From contig JBAZZJ010000002.1 in assembly GCA_041658885.1 (NCBI GenBank), positions 1-64,000 on the forward strand: a stretch of DNA of 64,000 nt, given 5' to 3'. Numbering within the stretch: the first letter of the stretch is position 1; every line of letters begins with the position of its first letter. The DNA comes from VMGX01 sp041658885. Lineage in GTDB: Bacteria > Patescibacteriota > Minisyncoccia > Phycocordibacterales > 21-14-all-36-13. The translations under genes were made by a program, and so were the position numbers. This document shows, in pieces, positions 48,659-56,250 of the stretch. Under the pieces are notes generated by a model. The model did not search any database. It was not told the DNA's origin and saw only the letters and a program-made list of their open reading frames with translations.

Positions 48659-49612
48659 ATGCACGATTTAAAAGGTAAAAAAATAGTTGTAACTGGCGGG
48701 GCTGGATTTATAGGCTCAAATATAGTTGAAGAACTTCTTGATAGGGAGGCGGATGTTATTGTTATTGATAATTTAAGTACTGGGCGAATTGAAAACATAA
48801 AACCATTTTTAGATAAAATAACTTTTATTGAAAAATCTATAACAGATTTAGACATGCTCTTGGAAGAATTTAAGAATGTTGATTATGTTCTTCATCAAGC
48901 CGCAATCCCCTCAATACCGAGAAGTATAGAAGACCCAATAGGAACAAATAATGCAAACATAAACGGAACACTGAACGTTTTTTATGCAGCACATAAAACT
49001 GGAGTCAAAAGAGTTATATATGCATGTTCTAGTTCTACATACGGCGATGTGGAGAAAATGCCAGTTCATGAAAACATGCCACTCAATCCAATATCACCTT
49101 ACGCGGTTCAAAAAACAGTTAAGGAAATGTATGGAAAATTGTTTCATAGAATTTATGGTTTAGATACAATCGGTTTGAAATATTTTAATGTGTTTGGTCC
49201 TAAACAAGATCCAAATTCTAAATATTCCGCGGTTATCCCCATTTTTATTAAAAGTATTTTAAAAGACGAAAGGCCAACTATAAACGGAGACGGAACAACG
49301 ACAAGAGATTTCACCTATGTTAAAAATGTTGTGAACGCAAATTTGTTAGCATGTTTAGCGCCGGAAATAGGGGGCCATGTTTTCAATGTTTCCTCTGGAA
49401 AAAAAGTTTCAATTAATGAATTGGTTCAAAAAATAAATGAAATATTAAAAAAAGATATAAAACCGGAATATATTGATTTTAGAAAAGGTGACATATTACA
49501 TAGTTATGCAAACATAAGTAAGGCACAAAAAATGTTGAATTATAGTGTTGAAGTTGATTTTGATGAAGGTTTAAGAAGGGTTATTGAGCACTATATTAAG
49601 GAACTGGGTTAA
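48659..49612 (+). CDS. NAD-dependent sugar epimerase/dehydratase
   Basis: The product is 317 aa of the extended SDR family. GGAGFIGSNIVEELLDREAD is the NAD motif, with CSSSTYGDVEKMPVHENMP and the active-site Tyr-Lys in SPYAVQKTVKEMYGK. It would act on a UDP- or dTDP-sugar, as UDP-glucose 4-epimerases do, to supply the glycan cluster. It is the last gene of the cluster, and a hairpin follows. Confidence 0.9.
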   Translation: MHDLKGKKIVVTGGAGFIGSNIVEELLDREADVIVIDNLSTGRIENIKPFLDKITFIEKSITDLDMLLEEFKNVDYVLHQAAIPSIPRSIEDPIGTNNANINGTLNVFYAAHKTGVKRVIYACSSSTYGDVEKMPVHENMPLNPISPYAVQKTVKEMYGKLFHRIYGLDTIGLKYFNVFGPKQDPNSKYSAVIPIFIKSILKDERPTINGDGTTTRDFTYVKNVVNANLLACLAPEIGGHVFNVSSGKKVSINELVQKINEILKKDIKPEYIDFRKGDILHSYANISKAQKMLNYSVEVDFDEGLRRVIEHYIKELG

Positions 49613-49641
49613 CTTCAAAAGCTCAAAATAAGCTTTTGAAG
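49613..49641 (+). terminator. terminator closing the glycan cluster
   Basis: CTTCAAAAGCT and AGCTTTTGAAG pair around CAAAATA. The following 25 bases (GTGCTTGATTTTTAATCCG) resemble those after the hairpin at 660. Confidence 0.65.
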
Positions 49642-49670
49642 ATGGGTGCTTGATTTTTAATCCGTTTCCC

Positions 49671-49697
49671 TTGATTTTGTTTTTAGTTGTGATATAC
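49671..49697 (+). promoter_or_regulatory. promoter of candidate small RNA 1
   Basis: TTGATT and an extended -10 TGATATACT with 15-base spacing. Transcription would start near 49705. Confidence 0.5.
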
Positions 49698-49704
49698 TGC
49701 ATTG

Positions 49705-49777
49705 TAATGTGAGTGCGTAAATACGCGCGCTTCCAAACAAAGTTCGCACTGAACCCCGCTTCGCGGGGTTTTGTGTT
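49705..49777 (+). ncRNA. candidate small RNA 1
   Basis: About 70 nt with a closing pair GTGCG/CGCAC and a strong terminator ACCCCGCTTCGCGGGGTTTT. No ORF is present. Bases 49707-49715 (TGTGAGTGC) are complementary to bases 50148-50156 of candidate small RNA 2. No known family is recognised. Confidence 0.45.
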
Positions 49778-49778
49778 T

Positions 49779-49909
49779 ACCCCGTTAGAAGTTTTGTACT
49801 AAATACGGTTAAAAAATATACGGAGCCGTAAGACCCGCCAAGAGCGGACAGGCGAATTCTATCTCAAATATTATTAAAGTGTTTGTTCTAAAGGAACTTC
49901 TAATGGGGT
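49779..49909. repeat. palindromic element, CCCCGTTAGAAGTT type
   Basis: CCCCGTTAGAAGTT is mirrored by AACTTCTAATGGGG. The inner part GAGCCGTAAG ... CAGGCGAATTC carries an extra CCGCCAAGAGCGG hairpin compared with other copies. Confidence 0.75.
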
Positions 49910-49951
49910 TTCCCAAAAAATAAGAAGCGAAGAGACTATATTTTTTGAGGA

Positions 49952-50058
49952 CCCAGCTCTACTTTTGTAGCTTATGTACATATTAAATTATTAAACACAA
50001 GAAAGTTAACTTAATTTGAAAATATATTTAGAATCGGAAACAAAAATAGGGCTGGGTT
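49952..50058. repeat. palindromic element, CCCAGCTCT type, between direct repeats
   Basis: CCCAGCTCTACTTTTGT is mirrored by ACAAAAATAGGGCTGGG. A ~28-base direct repeat (ATAAGAAGCGAAG(A/C)GACTA onward) flanks it on both sides (49919 and 50062). Confidence 0.7.
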
Positions 50059-50085
50059 CCGATAAGAAGCGAAGCGACTATATTT

Positions 50086-50114
50086 TTGTTTTTCTTTTTT
50101 ATGCATGATATATT
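50086..50114 (+). promoter_or_regulatory. promoter of candidate small RNA 2
   Basis: TTGTTT, a 17-base spacer and TATATT. Confidence 0.5.
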
Positions 50115-50120
50115 GTATTC

Positions 50121-50246
50121 AGTTGTTTTTAACTACGGTCAGCGGCTGCACTCACATAGAACTTAACATGGAGCTCGCACCCGCTGGCCTTAATTGAATG
50201 AAACTAACGCAGACAAAAATCATTCCAGTTAACTGGAATGATTTTT
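50121..50246 (+). ncRNA. candidate small RNA 2
   Basis: ATTCA and TGAAT close an outer stem, and GGTCAGCGG/CCGCTGGCC an inner one, around a loop with GCACTCACA. A perfect 32-bp terminator palindrome (AAAAATCATTCCAGTT and complement) follows. It is not the SRP RNA or tmRNA, whose signatures are absent. Family unknown. Confidence 0.45.
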
Positions 50247-50317
50247 AGTTTATAATAATATTTTTTTGAATTCATTTTTTTAAATTTTAAATTGTAATTT
50301 TTAATTTTTAGGAGCTC

Positions 50318-50378
50318 GCCCCGTTAGAAGTTTAATATTAGATGCGATTTAATAATAAACAAAGCCGTTAGGCGAATT
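50318..50378. repeat. half copy of the CCCCGTTAGAAGTT element
   Basis: The left half up to GCCGTTAGGCGAATTCG is present, as at 10915. The right arm is missing. Confidence 0.6.
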
Positions 50379-50555
50379 CGTTTTCGTTCTCTAAAAAATA
50401 TTTTTTGTTTTTATGTTTTTATGATTTTGTGTTTTTATGAACACAGAGTTATCCACAAAATTTCAAAAAAATTCTTGTTTTTACTTTCTTTATATAAGAT
50501 AATTAATACATATTAAAGTTGTGATGTTGTTAATTTATGCGAAATATTTTTTAAT

Positions 50556-50640
50556 CCAGCACTTATTTTTGTAACCAATTATTTTTCCACTATTAATTTT
50601 TTATAATATTTTTTGAATGGGAAACAAAAATAAGTGCTGG
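50556..50640. repeat. short palindromic element, CCAGCACTTA type
   Basis: CCAGCACTTATTTTTGT is mirrored exactly by ACAAAAATAAGTGCTGG with 51 bases between. It has the same first 10 bases as the GIY-YIG element in 16S and looks like a deletion derivative. Confidence 0.8.
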
Positions 50641-50705
50641 AAAAAAATAAGGTCGGACATCTTCAACTAAAATACTTTGACATTAAGTTAAAGTAAAAAA
50701 TAAAA

Positions 50706-50798
50706 ATGAAAAAAAGAAAAGTAGCAAAGAAAAAAGTAGTAAAGAAAGCTCCAAAAAGAAAAACGACAAAGAAATCAGCAAAGAAAAGAAAAAAATAA
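50706..50798 (+). CDS. 30-aa Lys/Arg-rich peptide
   Basis: The ORF MKKRKVAKKKVVKKAPKRKT continues with ten more mostly basic residues before the stop. More than half of the residues are Lys or Arg, with Ala and Thr between, like the tails of histone H1-like or HU-type DNA-binding proteins. A TTGACA lies 29 bases upstream and a good terminator follows at 50809. This supports a real short gene. DNA or RNA binding is inference from charge alone. Confidence 0.5.
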   Translation: MKKRKVAKKKVVKKAPKRKTTKKSAKKRKK

Positions 50799-50808
50799 CA
50801 TCAGCATA

Positions 50809-50851
50809 AAAAATAACCGCTAAAATCCTCAAGATTTAAGCGGTTATTTTT
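50809..50851 (+). terminator. terminator after the Lys-rich ORF
   Basis: AATAACCGCTTAAA-like arms: AACCGCTAAAATC pairs with GATTTAAGCGGTT, then ATTTTTATTTT. Confidence 0.75.
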
Positions 50852-50904
50852 ATTTTCCAAAATATACAGATGAGCCGATAGGCGAAGAGAATATATTTTG
50901 AGAA

Positions 50905-51045
50905 CCCCTTCATCAATTTTGATTCGGTTTATTGTTTAATTCTGTATAAGTATGAGATTTATATTCTCTCGCAACGCAGAGCTGGAATAAGCCGAGCGTT
51001 AGCGAGTGCGTTGCCACGAGAATATTGTTCAAAATTGATGTGGGG
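50905..51045. repeat. palindromic element upstream of secA, CCCC-CATCAATTTTGA type
   Basis: CCCCTTCATCAATTTTGA is mirrored by TCAAAATTGATGTGGGG. A nested pair TTCTCTCGCAACGCA/TGCGTTGCCACGAGAA occupies the middle. It follows the plan of the CCCCACACTAAT elements with different sequence. Confidence 0.7.
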
Positions 51046-51102
51046 TGGGGTGAAAATATTTGGATTTTGTGTTAAAATACCACGACAAAATAAGACAAAA
51101 CA

Positions 51103-53598
51103 ATGGCCATAAATCTAATAAGTAAAATTTTTAAAGACGAAAACACAAAATCTCTCCAAAAAATAGAGCTGATTGTAAAAAAGATAAATTCTCTTGAAAA
51201 AGAGGTTTCTTCTTTGTCTGATGAGAAATTAAAAGACAAAACGAAAGAATTTAAGAAAAAACTTAAAGAAGGGCAAACTCTTGATGATTTGTTGCCTGAA
51301 GCATTTGCTGTCGTTAGAGAAGTCTCAAAAAGGACCCTCAAACAAAGACACTTTGATGTTCAGTTGATGGGTGGAATTATTTTACACAATGGAAGCATCG
51401 TCGAGATGAAAACAGGAGAAGGGAAAACTCTCGCGGCGACACTCCCAACATATTTAAATGCACTTACAGAAAAAGGAGTTCATGTTGTTACGGTTAACGA
51501 CTATCTCGCAAGAAGAGATGCTGTTTGGATGGGTCAAATATATTCTTTTTTGGGTTTGAGCATTGGAATTATAAACAACGGAGCGTCTTATTTGTATGAT
51601 TCAAAATATGAAAAGAAAGAAGACGACCAAGAAAGAGATGAATTTGGATACTTTAAAATCTCTCATAGTTTTTTAAGACCATGTGAGAGAAAAGATGTTT
51701 ATAAAGCAGATATTACTTACGGAACAAATAATGAATACGGGTTTGATTATTTGAGAGACAATATTGCTTATAAAAAAGAAGAATTAAGACAAAGGGAATT
51801 CAATTATGCGATTGTTGACGAAATTGACTCTATCTTAATTGATGAGGCGAGGACACCTCTCATTATTTCTGCTCCGACTATAGAGTCCGAAGACTTGTAC
51901 AGAAAATTTTCAGACATAGCCAACAAATTAAAAAAAGATGAAGACTACGAAGTTGACGAAAAATTAAAAGCCACAACTCTCACAGATAACGGAATTGAAA
52001 AGGCCGAAAAATTTCTTGGTATTGAAAATATTTACACAGAAATGGGAATAAAATATGTTCATCATTTGGAAACTGCCATTCGTGCGAAAGCCCTATTTGC
52101 TAAAGACAAAGATTATGTTGTTCGTGACGGACAGGTTTTAATAGTTGACCAATTTACAGGGAGAATTCTTCTGGGAAGAAGATACTCGGAAGGGATACAT
52201 CAAGCAATTGAAGCAAAAGAAAAAGTTTTTGTTCAAAGAGAATCTCGCACATTTGCATCAATAACATTCCAAAATTATTTTAGATTGTATAAAAAACTAT
52301 CTGGTATGACAGGTACTGCAATGACATCGGCAGAAGAATTTAGAAAAGTTTACGGATTAGACACAATTAACATTCCAACAAATCAACCAATAAAAAGAGA
52401 AGACAGACAAGATTTAATATTTCAGACAGAACAAGGGAAATTTAAAGCAGTAGCAAACAAAATAAAAGAATTAAACCAGAGTGGTCAGCCGGTTCTCATA
52501 GGCACAGTTTCAATAGAAAGAAATGAGCTCCTTTCGGAATATCTTTCTATACAAGGAGTAAAACATAATATATTGAACGCTAAAAATCACGAAAAAGAGG
52601 GAGAAATAATTGCCGAAGCAGGCAAAAAAGGATTTGTAACAATTGCCACAAACATGGCTGGTAGAGGAGTTGACATTAAATTGGGTGGGCAGTCGGCTAC
52701 AGAAGAAGAATACAATGAAGTCAGAAATCTTGGTGGGCTTTTTGTATTAGGGACCGAAAGGCACGAGGCAAGAAGAATTGATAATCAGTTAAGAGGTCGT
52801 TCGGGTAGACAGGGAGATTCAGGAGAAACCCAGTTTTTTGTTTCACTAGAAGATGATTTGATGAGGGTTTTTGCTTCAGATTCAATTAAAAAAATGATGA
52901 ATAGATTTGGCATTCCAGAGGATCAACCTATTGAAAATAAAATGATAACGAAGGCTCTTGAATCTGCACAGACAAAAATAGAAGGTTTTAACTTTGATTC
53001 TAGAAGACATATTCTTGAATTTGATGATGTTATGAATCATCAAAGAAGAACAATCTATGAAAGAAGAAGAAAGATATTGTTTGCAGATAATATTTTTTTG
53101 AAAGAGTTTTTGGAAGAGAGAACCGATGATTTAATTGAATTTAAAAAGACGTTTGAAGAAAAGCTGTTGTTATTAGGTGAAAAAGATTTTTTTGAAACAG
53201 TAAGACAAATAATTTTACAAACAATTGATATGTTTTGGGTTGAACATTTGGAGATGATGGATTACATGCGTTCAAGTGTTAATTTGAGAGCGTATGGTCA
53301 AAGAGACCCTCTTGTTGAATACAAAAGAGAAGGGCTTTCAATGTTTAAACAAATGGAATTTAATATAGATGAACAAATTTTTCAACTTTTTCCAAGAATA
53401 GGAGAAGGAATGAAATTAAACGAGAAGGAAAGAGAATTAAATGAAATACATGAAAGCGGTAAGATAATAGGAGAATCTGATAAAAATTCCTCGACTACGC
53501 TCGGAACAGGCAAAAGTGTGGATGGACATAAGATAGGAAGAAATGATCCATGTCCGTGTGGTAGTGGTAAAAAATATAAAAAGTGTCATGGACAATAA
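51103..53598 (+). CDS. secA: preprotein translocase ATPase
   Basis: SecA drives export of unfolded proteins through SecYEG. The product is 831 aa. Walker A is MKTGEGKTLAATLP (Gly105-Thr109), the DEAD-like box is VDEIDSILIDEARTPLII, and TNMAGRGVDIKLGG and GRSGRQGDSGETQFF are the second-half motifs. The C-terminal SEC-C zinc motif is GRNDPCPCGSGKKYKKCHGQ (residues 812-831). No SD site precedes the ATG. -10 like TTAAAAT lies 25 bases upstream. The next gene starts within its last codons. Confidence 0.97.
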   Translation: MAINLISKIFKDENTKSLQKIELIVKKINSLEKEVSSLSDEKLKDKTKEFKKKLKEGQTLDDLLPEAFAVVREVSKRTLKQRHFDVQLMGGIILHNGSIVEMKTGEGKTLAATLPTYLNALTEKGVHVVTVNDYLARRDAVWMGQIYSFLGLSIGIINNGASYLYDSKYEKKEDDQERDEFGYFKISHSFLRPCERKDVYKADITYGTNNEYGFDYLRDNIAYKKEELRQREFNYAIVDEIDSILIDEARTPLIISAPTIESEDLYRKFSDIANKLKKDEDYEVDEKLKATTLTDNGIEKAEKFLGIENIYTEMGIKYVHHLETAIRAKALFAKDKDYVVRDGQVLIVDQFTGRILLGRRYSEGIHQAIEAKEKVFVQRESRTFASITFQNYFRLYKKLSGMTGTAMTSAEEFRKVYGLDTINIPTNQPIKREDRQDLIFQTEQGKFKAVANKIKELNQSGQPVLIGTVSIERNELLSEYLSIQGVKHNILNAKNHEKEGEIIAEAGKKGFVTIATNMAGRGVDIKLGGQSATEEEYNEVRNLGGLFVLGTERHEARRIDNQLRGRSGRQGDSGETQFFVSLEDDLMRVFASDSIKKMMNRFGIPEDQPIENKMITKALESAQTKIEGFNFDSRRHILEFDDVMNHQRRTIYERRRKILFADNIFLKEFLEERTDDLIEFKKTFEEKLLLLGEKDFFETVRQIILQTIDMFWVEHLEMMDYMRSSVNLRAYGQRDPLVEYKREGLSMFKQMEFNIDEQIFQLFPRIGEGMKLNEKERELNEIHESGKIIGESDKNSSTTLGTGKSVDGHKIGRNDPCPCGSGKKYKKCHGQ

Positions 53599-53974
53599 AG
53601 CAACTATAAAACACATAGAATTCTGGACTTCTGATTTAGATCGTTCAATTAAGTTTTATGAAGACATTTTTGGGCTAATTGGGTGGGAAAAAATTGAGGC
53701 AAATGCCTTTAGTAATGGAGAAACCAAGATTTATTTCATTCAACAGCATGTTAAATCAGAAAAAACGGTTGGTCCTAGACACTTATGTTTTTTGGCAAAT
53801 TCGCAGCGGGTCGTGGACGAGGTTGCTAATTTTCTTCTGAAAGTTAAGGCCGATATAATTCGTGGCCCAGTAAAATCGAAGTACAATGGTAATGAGTCGT
53901 ATACCATAGATTTTAGAGATCCGGATGGATATATTATTGAAGTGGCAACTAAGTCGGAGCTCCTGCGGGAATAG
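53588..53974 (+). CDS. VOC/glyoxalase-fold protein
   Basis: The product is 128 aa from ATG 53588, which overlaps the last codons of secA by 11 bases. One vicinal-oxygen-chelate domain shows IKHIEFWTSDLDRSIKFYED, FIQQHVKSE and FRDPDGYIIEVATKS, a glyoxalase I/ring-cleavage type layout. The exact enzyme is unknown. The bases after VATKS, read one base out of frame, encode a SEC-C like tail (see the findings), so the end may have been altered by a frameshift. Confidence 0.8.
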   Translation: MDNKATIKHIEFWTSDLDRSIKFYEDIFGLIGWEKIEANAFSNGETKIYFIQQHVKSEKTVGPRHLCFLANSQRVVDEVANFLLKVKADIIRGPVKSKYNGNESYTIDFRDPDGYIIEVATKSELLRE

Positions 53975-54141
53975 TAATAAGTCGAAGAAATGTCACGGTA
54001 AATAAGCCTCAAAATAAGGCCTCCAACGAAGTAATAACTCATTTTAGGTGTTTAAAATGCCAAAAATGGTGGTCTGTGAGCTCAATACCGAAAAACAAGA
54101 AAAAATGGTATTGTCCATGGTGCGGGGAAGAGCAGAAATAG
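53953..54141 (+). pseudogene. zinc-ribbon reading frame without a start codon
   Basis: One frame ends in FRCLKCQKWWSVSSIPKNKK followed by WYCPWCGEEQK and a stop. The two CxxC pairs, 21 residues apart, form a zinc ribbon. Upstream in this frame there is no ATG, GTG or TTG before the previous stop at 53950. So it is either a frameshifted end of the VOC gene or a remnant. The shape is too regular to be chance, but the function is unknown. Confidence 0.4.
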
Positions 54142-54188
54142 ACTATTTTTTTTAAATTAAGCTATAATATTACTACCTACATATCTCA

Positions 54189-55613
54189 ATGGCTAAAAAA
54201 TATGAACCAACAATAGGGCTTGAAATTCACACTGAATTAAAGACAAATACAAAGATGTTTTGTAGTTGTAAAAATGACCTTGAAGAAAAAAGACCTAATA
54301 TTAATGTATGTCCTGTGTGTATGGCACACCCAGGAACTTTGCCTGTTATGAATAAGGAGGCAATAAAAAGTGTTTTGAAGGTTGGTATGGCTTTGGATGG
54401 TAGAATTGCTGACTATACAGAATTTGATAGAAAGAATTATTTCTATCCCGACATACCAAAAGGATATCAAATAAGTCAGTATAAACACCCACTTGTTTTA
54501 GGTGGAGAACTTGTTGGAGTAAAAATAACAAGAATTCATCTTGAAGAAGATACAGCAAAATCTGTTCATGACAGAGGAGACTTTAGTTTGATTGATTACA
54601 ACAGAGCTGGAGTACCACTGATGGAACTTGTTACTGAACCAGTAATTAAAGACGGAGCAACTGCTGTAAAATTTGCAAAAGAACTCCAATTAATTTTGAG
54701 ATATTTAAATGTGAGTGATGCAGATATGGAAAAAGGTCAGATGCGTTTGGAGACGAATATTTCTGTTTCAGAAAATAAAAATAAATTAGGAACGAAAGTT
54801 GAAGTAAAAAATTTAAACTCATTTAGGTCAGTCGGACTTGCGATTGATTATGAAATAAAAAGACAGACAGATGTGTTGGAGAGGGGAGAGGAGATAAAAC
54901 AGGAGACGAGAGGTTGGAATGAAAACAAACAAGAAACTTTTTCTCAAAGAGAAAAAGAATCTTCTCACGACTACAGATATTTTCCCGAACCAGATTTACC
55001 AAAATTAAAAATAAGTGAGATAGAAGAATTTTCAAAAAAATCTCTCTCAAAAGAAATTCCAGAACTTCCATCAGAGAAAAGAGAAAGATACAAAAAAGAA
55101 TATGGAATCAAAGATGAAAATATAGAAATTTATATTACAAATGAGAAGTTAAGAAGTCTTTTTGAAGAAACAATTAAAGAATTTAAAAATAATAAAAATC
55201 TTATCAAGTTGGTATCAAATTATATTACATCGGACATTGTTGGTTTTTCAAAAGGAGAGAATGGTGTGGTTGGGAAAATAGAGCCAAAAAATTTAGCAAG
55301 AATGATTGAAATGATTGAGGAAAGTCTAATTTCATCAAGAGGAGCAAAAGACGTTTTATTAATGATGTATGAAAAAGGTGGAAATCCGAAGGAAATTGCA
55401 AAAAGTAAGAATTTGCTTCAAGTTAGCGACGAAAACAGGCTAAAAAAAATAGTAGAAAAAGTCATAAAAAACAACCAAAAAGTAATAGAAACCTATAAAA
55501 ATGGGAATGAGGCTTCATTACAATACCTTGTAGGGCAAGGAATGAAGGAAAGTGGAGGATCTGCTAATCCAAATGCTCTTAAAAAGCTTATAATCTCGGC
55601 CCTATCTAGTTAA
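54189..55613 (+). CDS. gatB: Asp/Glu-tRNA amidotransferase subunit B
   Basis: GatB binds the mischarged tRNA and transfers ammonia from GatA to it. The product is 474 aa. YEPTIGLEIHTELKTNTKMF, VCPVCMAHPGTLPVMNK, YPDIPKGYQISQYKHP, DYNRAGVPLMELVTEP and DADMEKGQMRLETNISV are all in place, and the C-terminal YqeY-like tail ends GMKESGGSANPNALKKLI. It is 48 kb from gatC-gatA, so the genes are unlinked here. A weak promoter-like TATAAT lies at 54162. Confidence 0.97.
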   Translation: MAKKYEPTIGLEIHTELKTNTKMFCSCKNDLEEKRPNINVCPVCMAHPGTLPVMNKEAIKSVLKVGMALDGRIADYTEFDRKNYFYPDIPKGYQISQYKHPLVLGGELVGVKITRIHLEEDTAKSVHDRGDFSLIDYNRAGVPLMELVTEPVIKDGATAVKFAKELQLILRYLNVSDADMEKGQMRLETNISVSENKNKLGTKVEVKNLNSFRSVGLAIDYEIKRQTDVLERGEEIKQETRGWNENKQETFSQREKESSHDYRYFPEPDLPKLKISEIEEFSKKSLSKEIPELPSEKRERYKKEYGIKDENIEIYITNEKLRSLFEETIKEFKNNKNLIKLVSNYITSDIVGFSKGENGVVGKIEPKNLARMIEMIEESLISSRGAKDVLLMMYEKGGNPKEIAKSKNLLQVSDENRLKKIVEKVIKNNQKVIETYKNGNEASLQYLVGQGMKESGGSANPNALKKLIISALSS

Positions 55614-56250
55614 TAGGGGATTTAAAAATATTTTAAATTAAAAACCAAGTTTGGGCTTTTTTTTGTTTAAATTCTCTGTGAAACATTAAATAGATTTTGA
55701 CGAGATAAACGAGATATTCTTATTTTGAAATCTTTTTTAGAATTTCTCGTATAAATATTTTTTTAATGTTTCACACATTGGTTTTTATATCAGTTTTTTT
55801 AAATGGTTTTAAAAGTTTAAATTTTGTTTTTATTTGCATCTCTAATTAAAGCTATTCTGGTGGTGGCCTCTAATTTAATCAAATTTGATTCAGGTGAAGT
55901 CTATTTTTAGTACTCGGTCTTTTTTGTTTGTAATAAAAATATTTTATTGACATTTTTAACCTCATAATGACAAATTAAAAATGTATTTTTATATCAAACT
56001 ATCTACTATAAAAAACCAATAAAATTTTTTATTAAAAAATTACTAATTTTGTATTCATTTTTTGTCACAAAAATGATGTTTTTGGGAGTTTCACACCAAT
56101 CTCGGTTCTTTCTCGTCTAAGTTTTTTAAATTTAGCTTAAACAAAAAACATCTCGTCTCTCTTTTTCTTGTTTAGACGAGATTTATCCACAGTTTTATTA
56201 ATGTTTTTGGCATTTTGAATGTAAAATATAAGTAGTAAAAATTACTGAAA
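55614..56250. other. gene-free AT-rich stretch with CGAGAT motifs
   Basis: No gene is visible. A weak terminator (AAAACCAAGTTTGGGCTTTTT) ends gatB at 55639. Six copies of an ACGAGA/TCTCGT motif occur (55700, 55708, 55745, 56109, 56152, 56174). A large inverted repeat lies at 55677. A TTATCCACA box is at 56182. It is the leader of the giant surface protein gene. Confidence 0.6.
55677..55775. repeat. inverted repeat, TGTGAAACATTAAA ends
   Basis: TGTGAAACATTAAA (55677) is mirrored by TTTAATGTTTCACA (55762-55775). The inner arms carry ACGAGATATTCT and AGAATTTCTCGT. It would form a ~100-nt hairpin. Confidence 0.65.

Larger units (their letters stand above)
49613..51102. other. gene-poor stretch of 1.5 kb rich in palindromes
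   Basis: It contains the palindromes at 49779, 49952, 50318, 50556 and 50905, the candidate small RNAs at 49705 and 50121 and the micro-ORF at 50706. There is also a TTATCCACA box at 50454, which I do not take as an origin. No other gene is visible. 50380-50555 is plain AT-rich sequence with a run of TTTTTATG repeats. Confidence 0.6.

Noticed and set aside
50121..50246. SRP RNA, tmRNA or 6S RNA as the identity of the candidate small RNA
   Set aside because: The SRP core (GGUCAG-GGAA-AGCAGCC pattern), the tmRNA ends and the 6S bulge layout are not present.
50454..50462. A TTATCCACA DnaA-box match, with a second at 56182
   Set aside because: One box per site is too little for an origin, and dnaA, dnaN or other origin neighbours are not seen. 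In AT-rich DNA such matches occur by chance.
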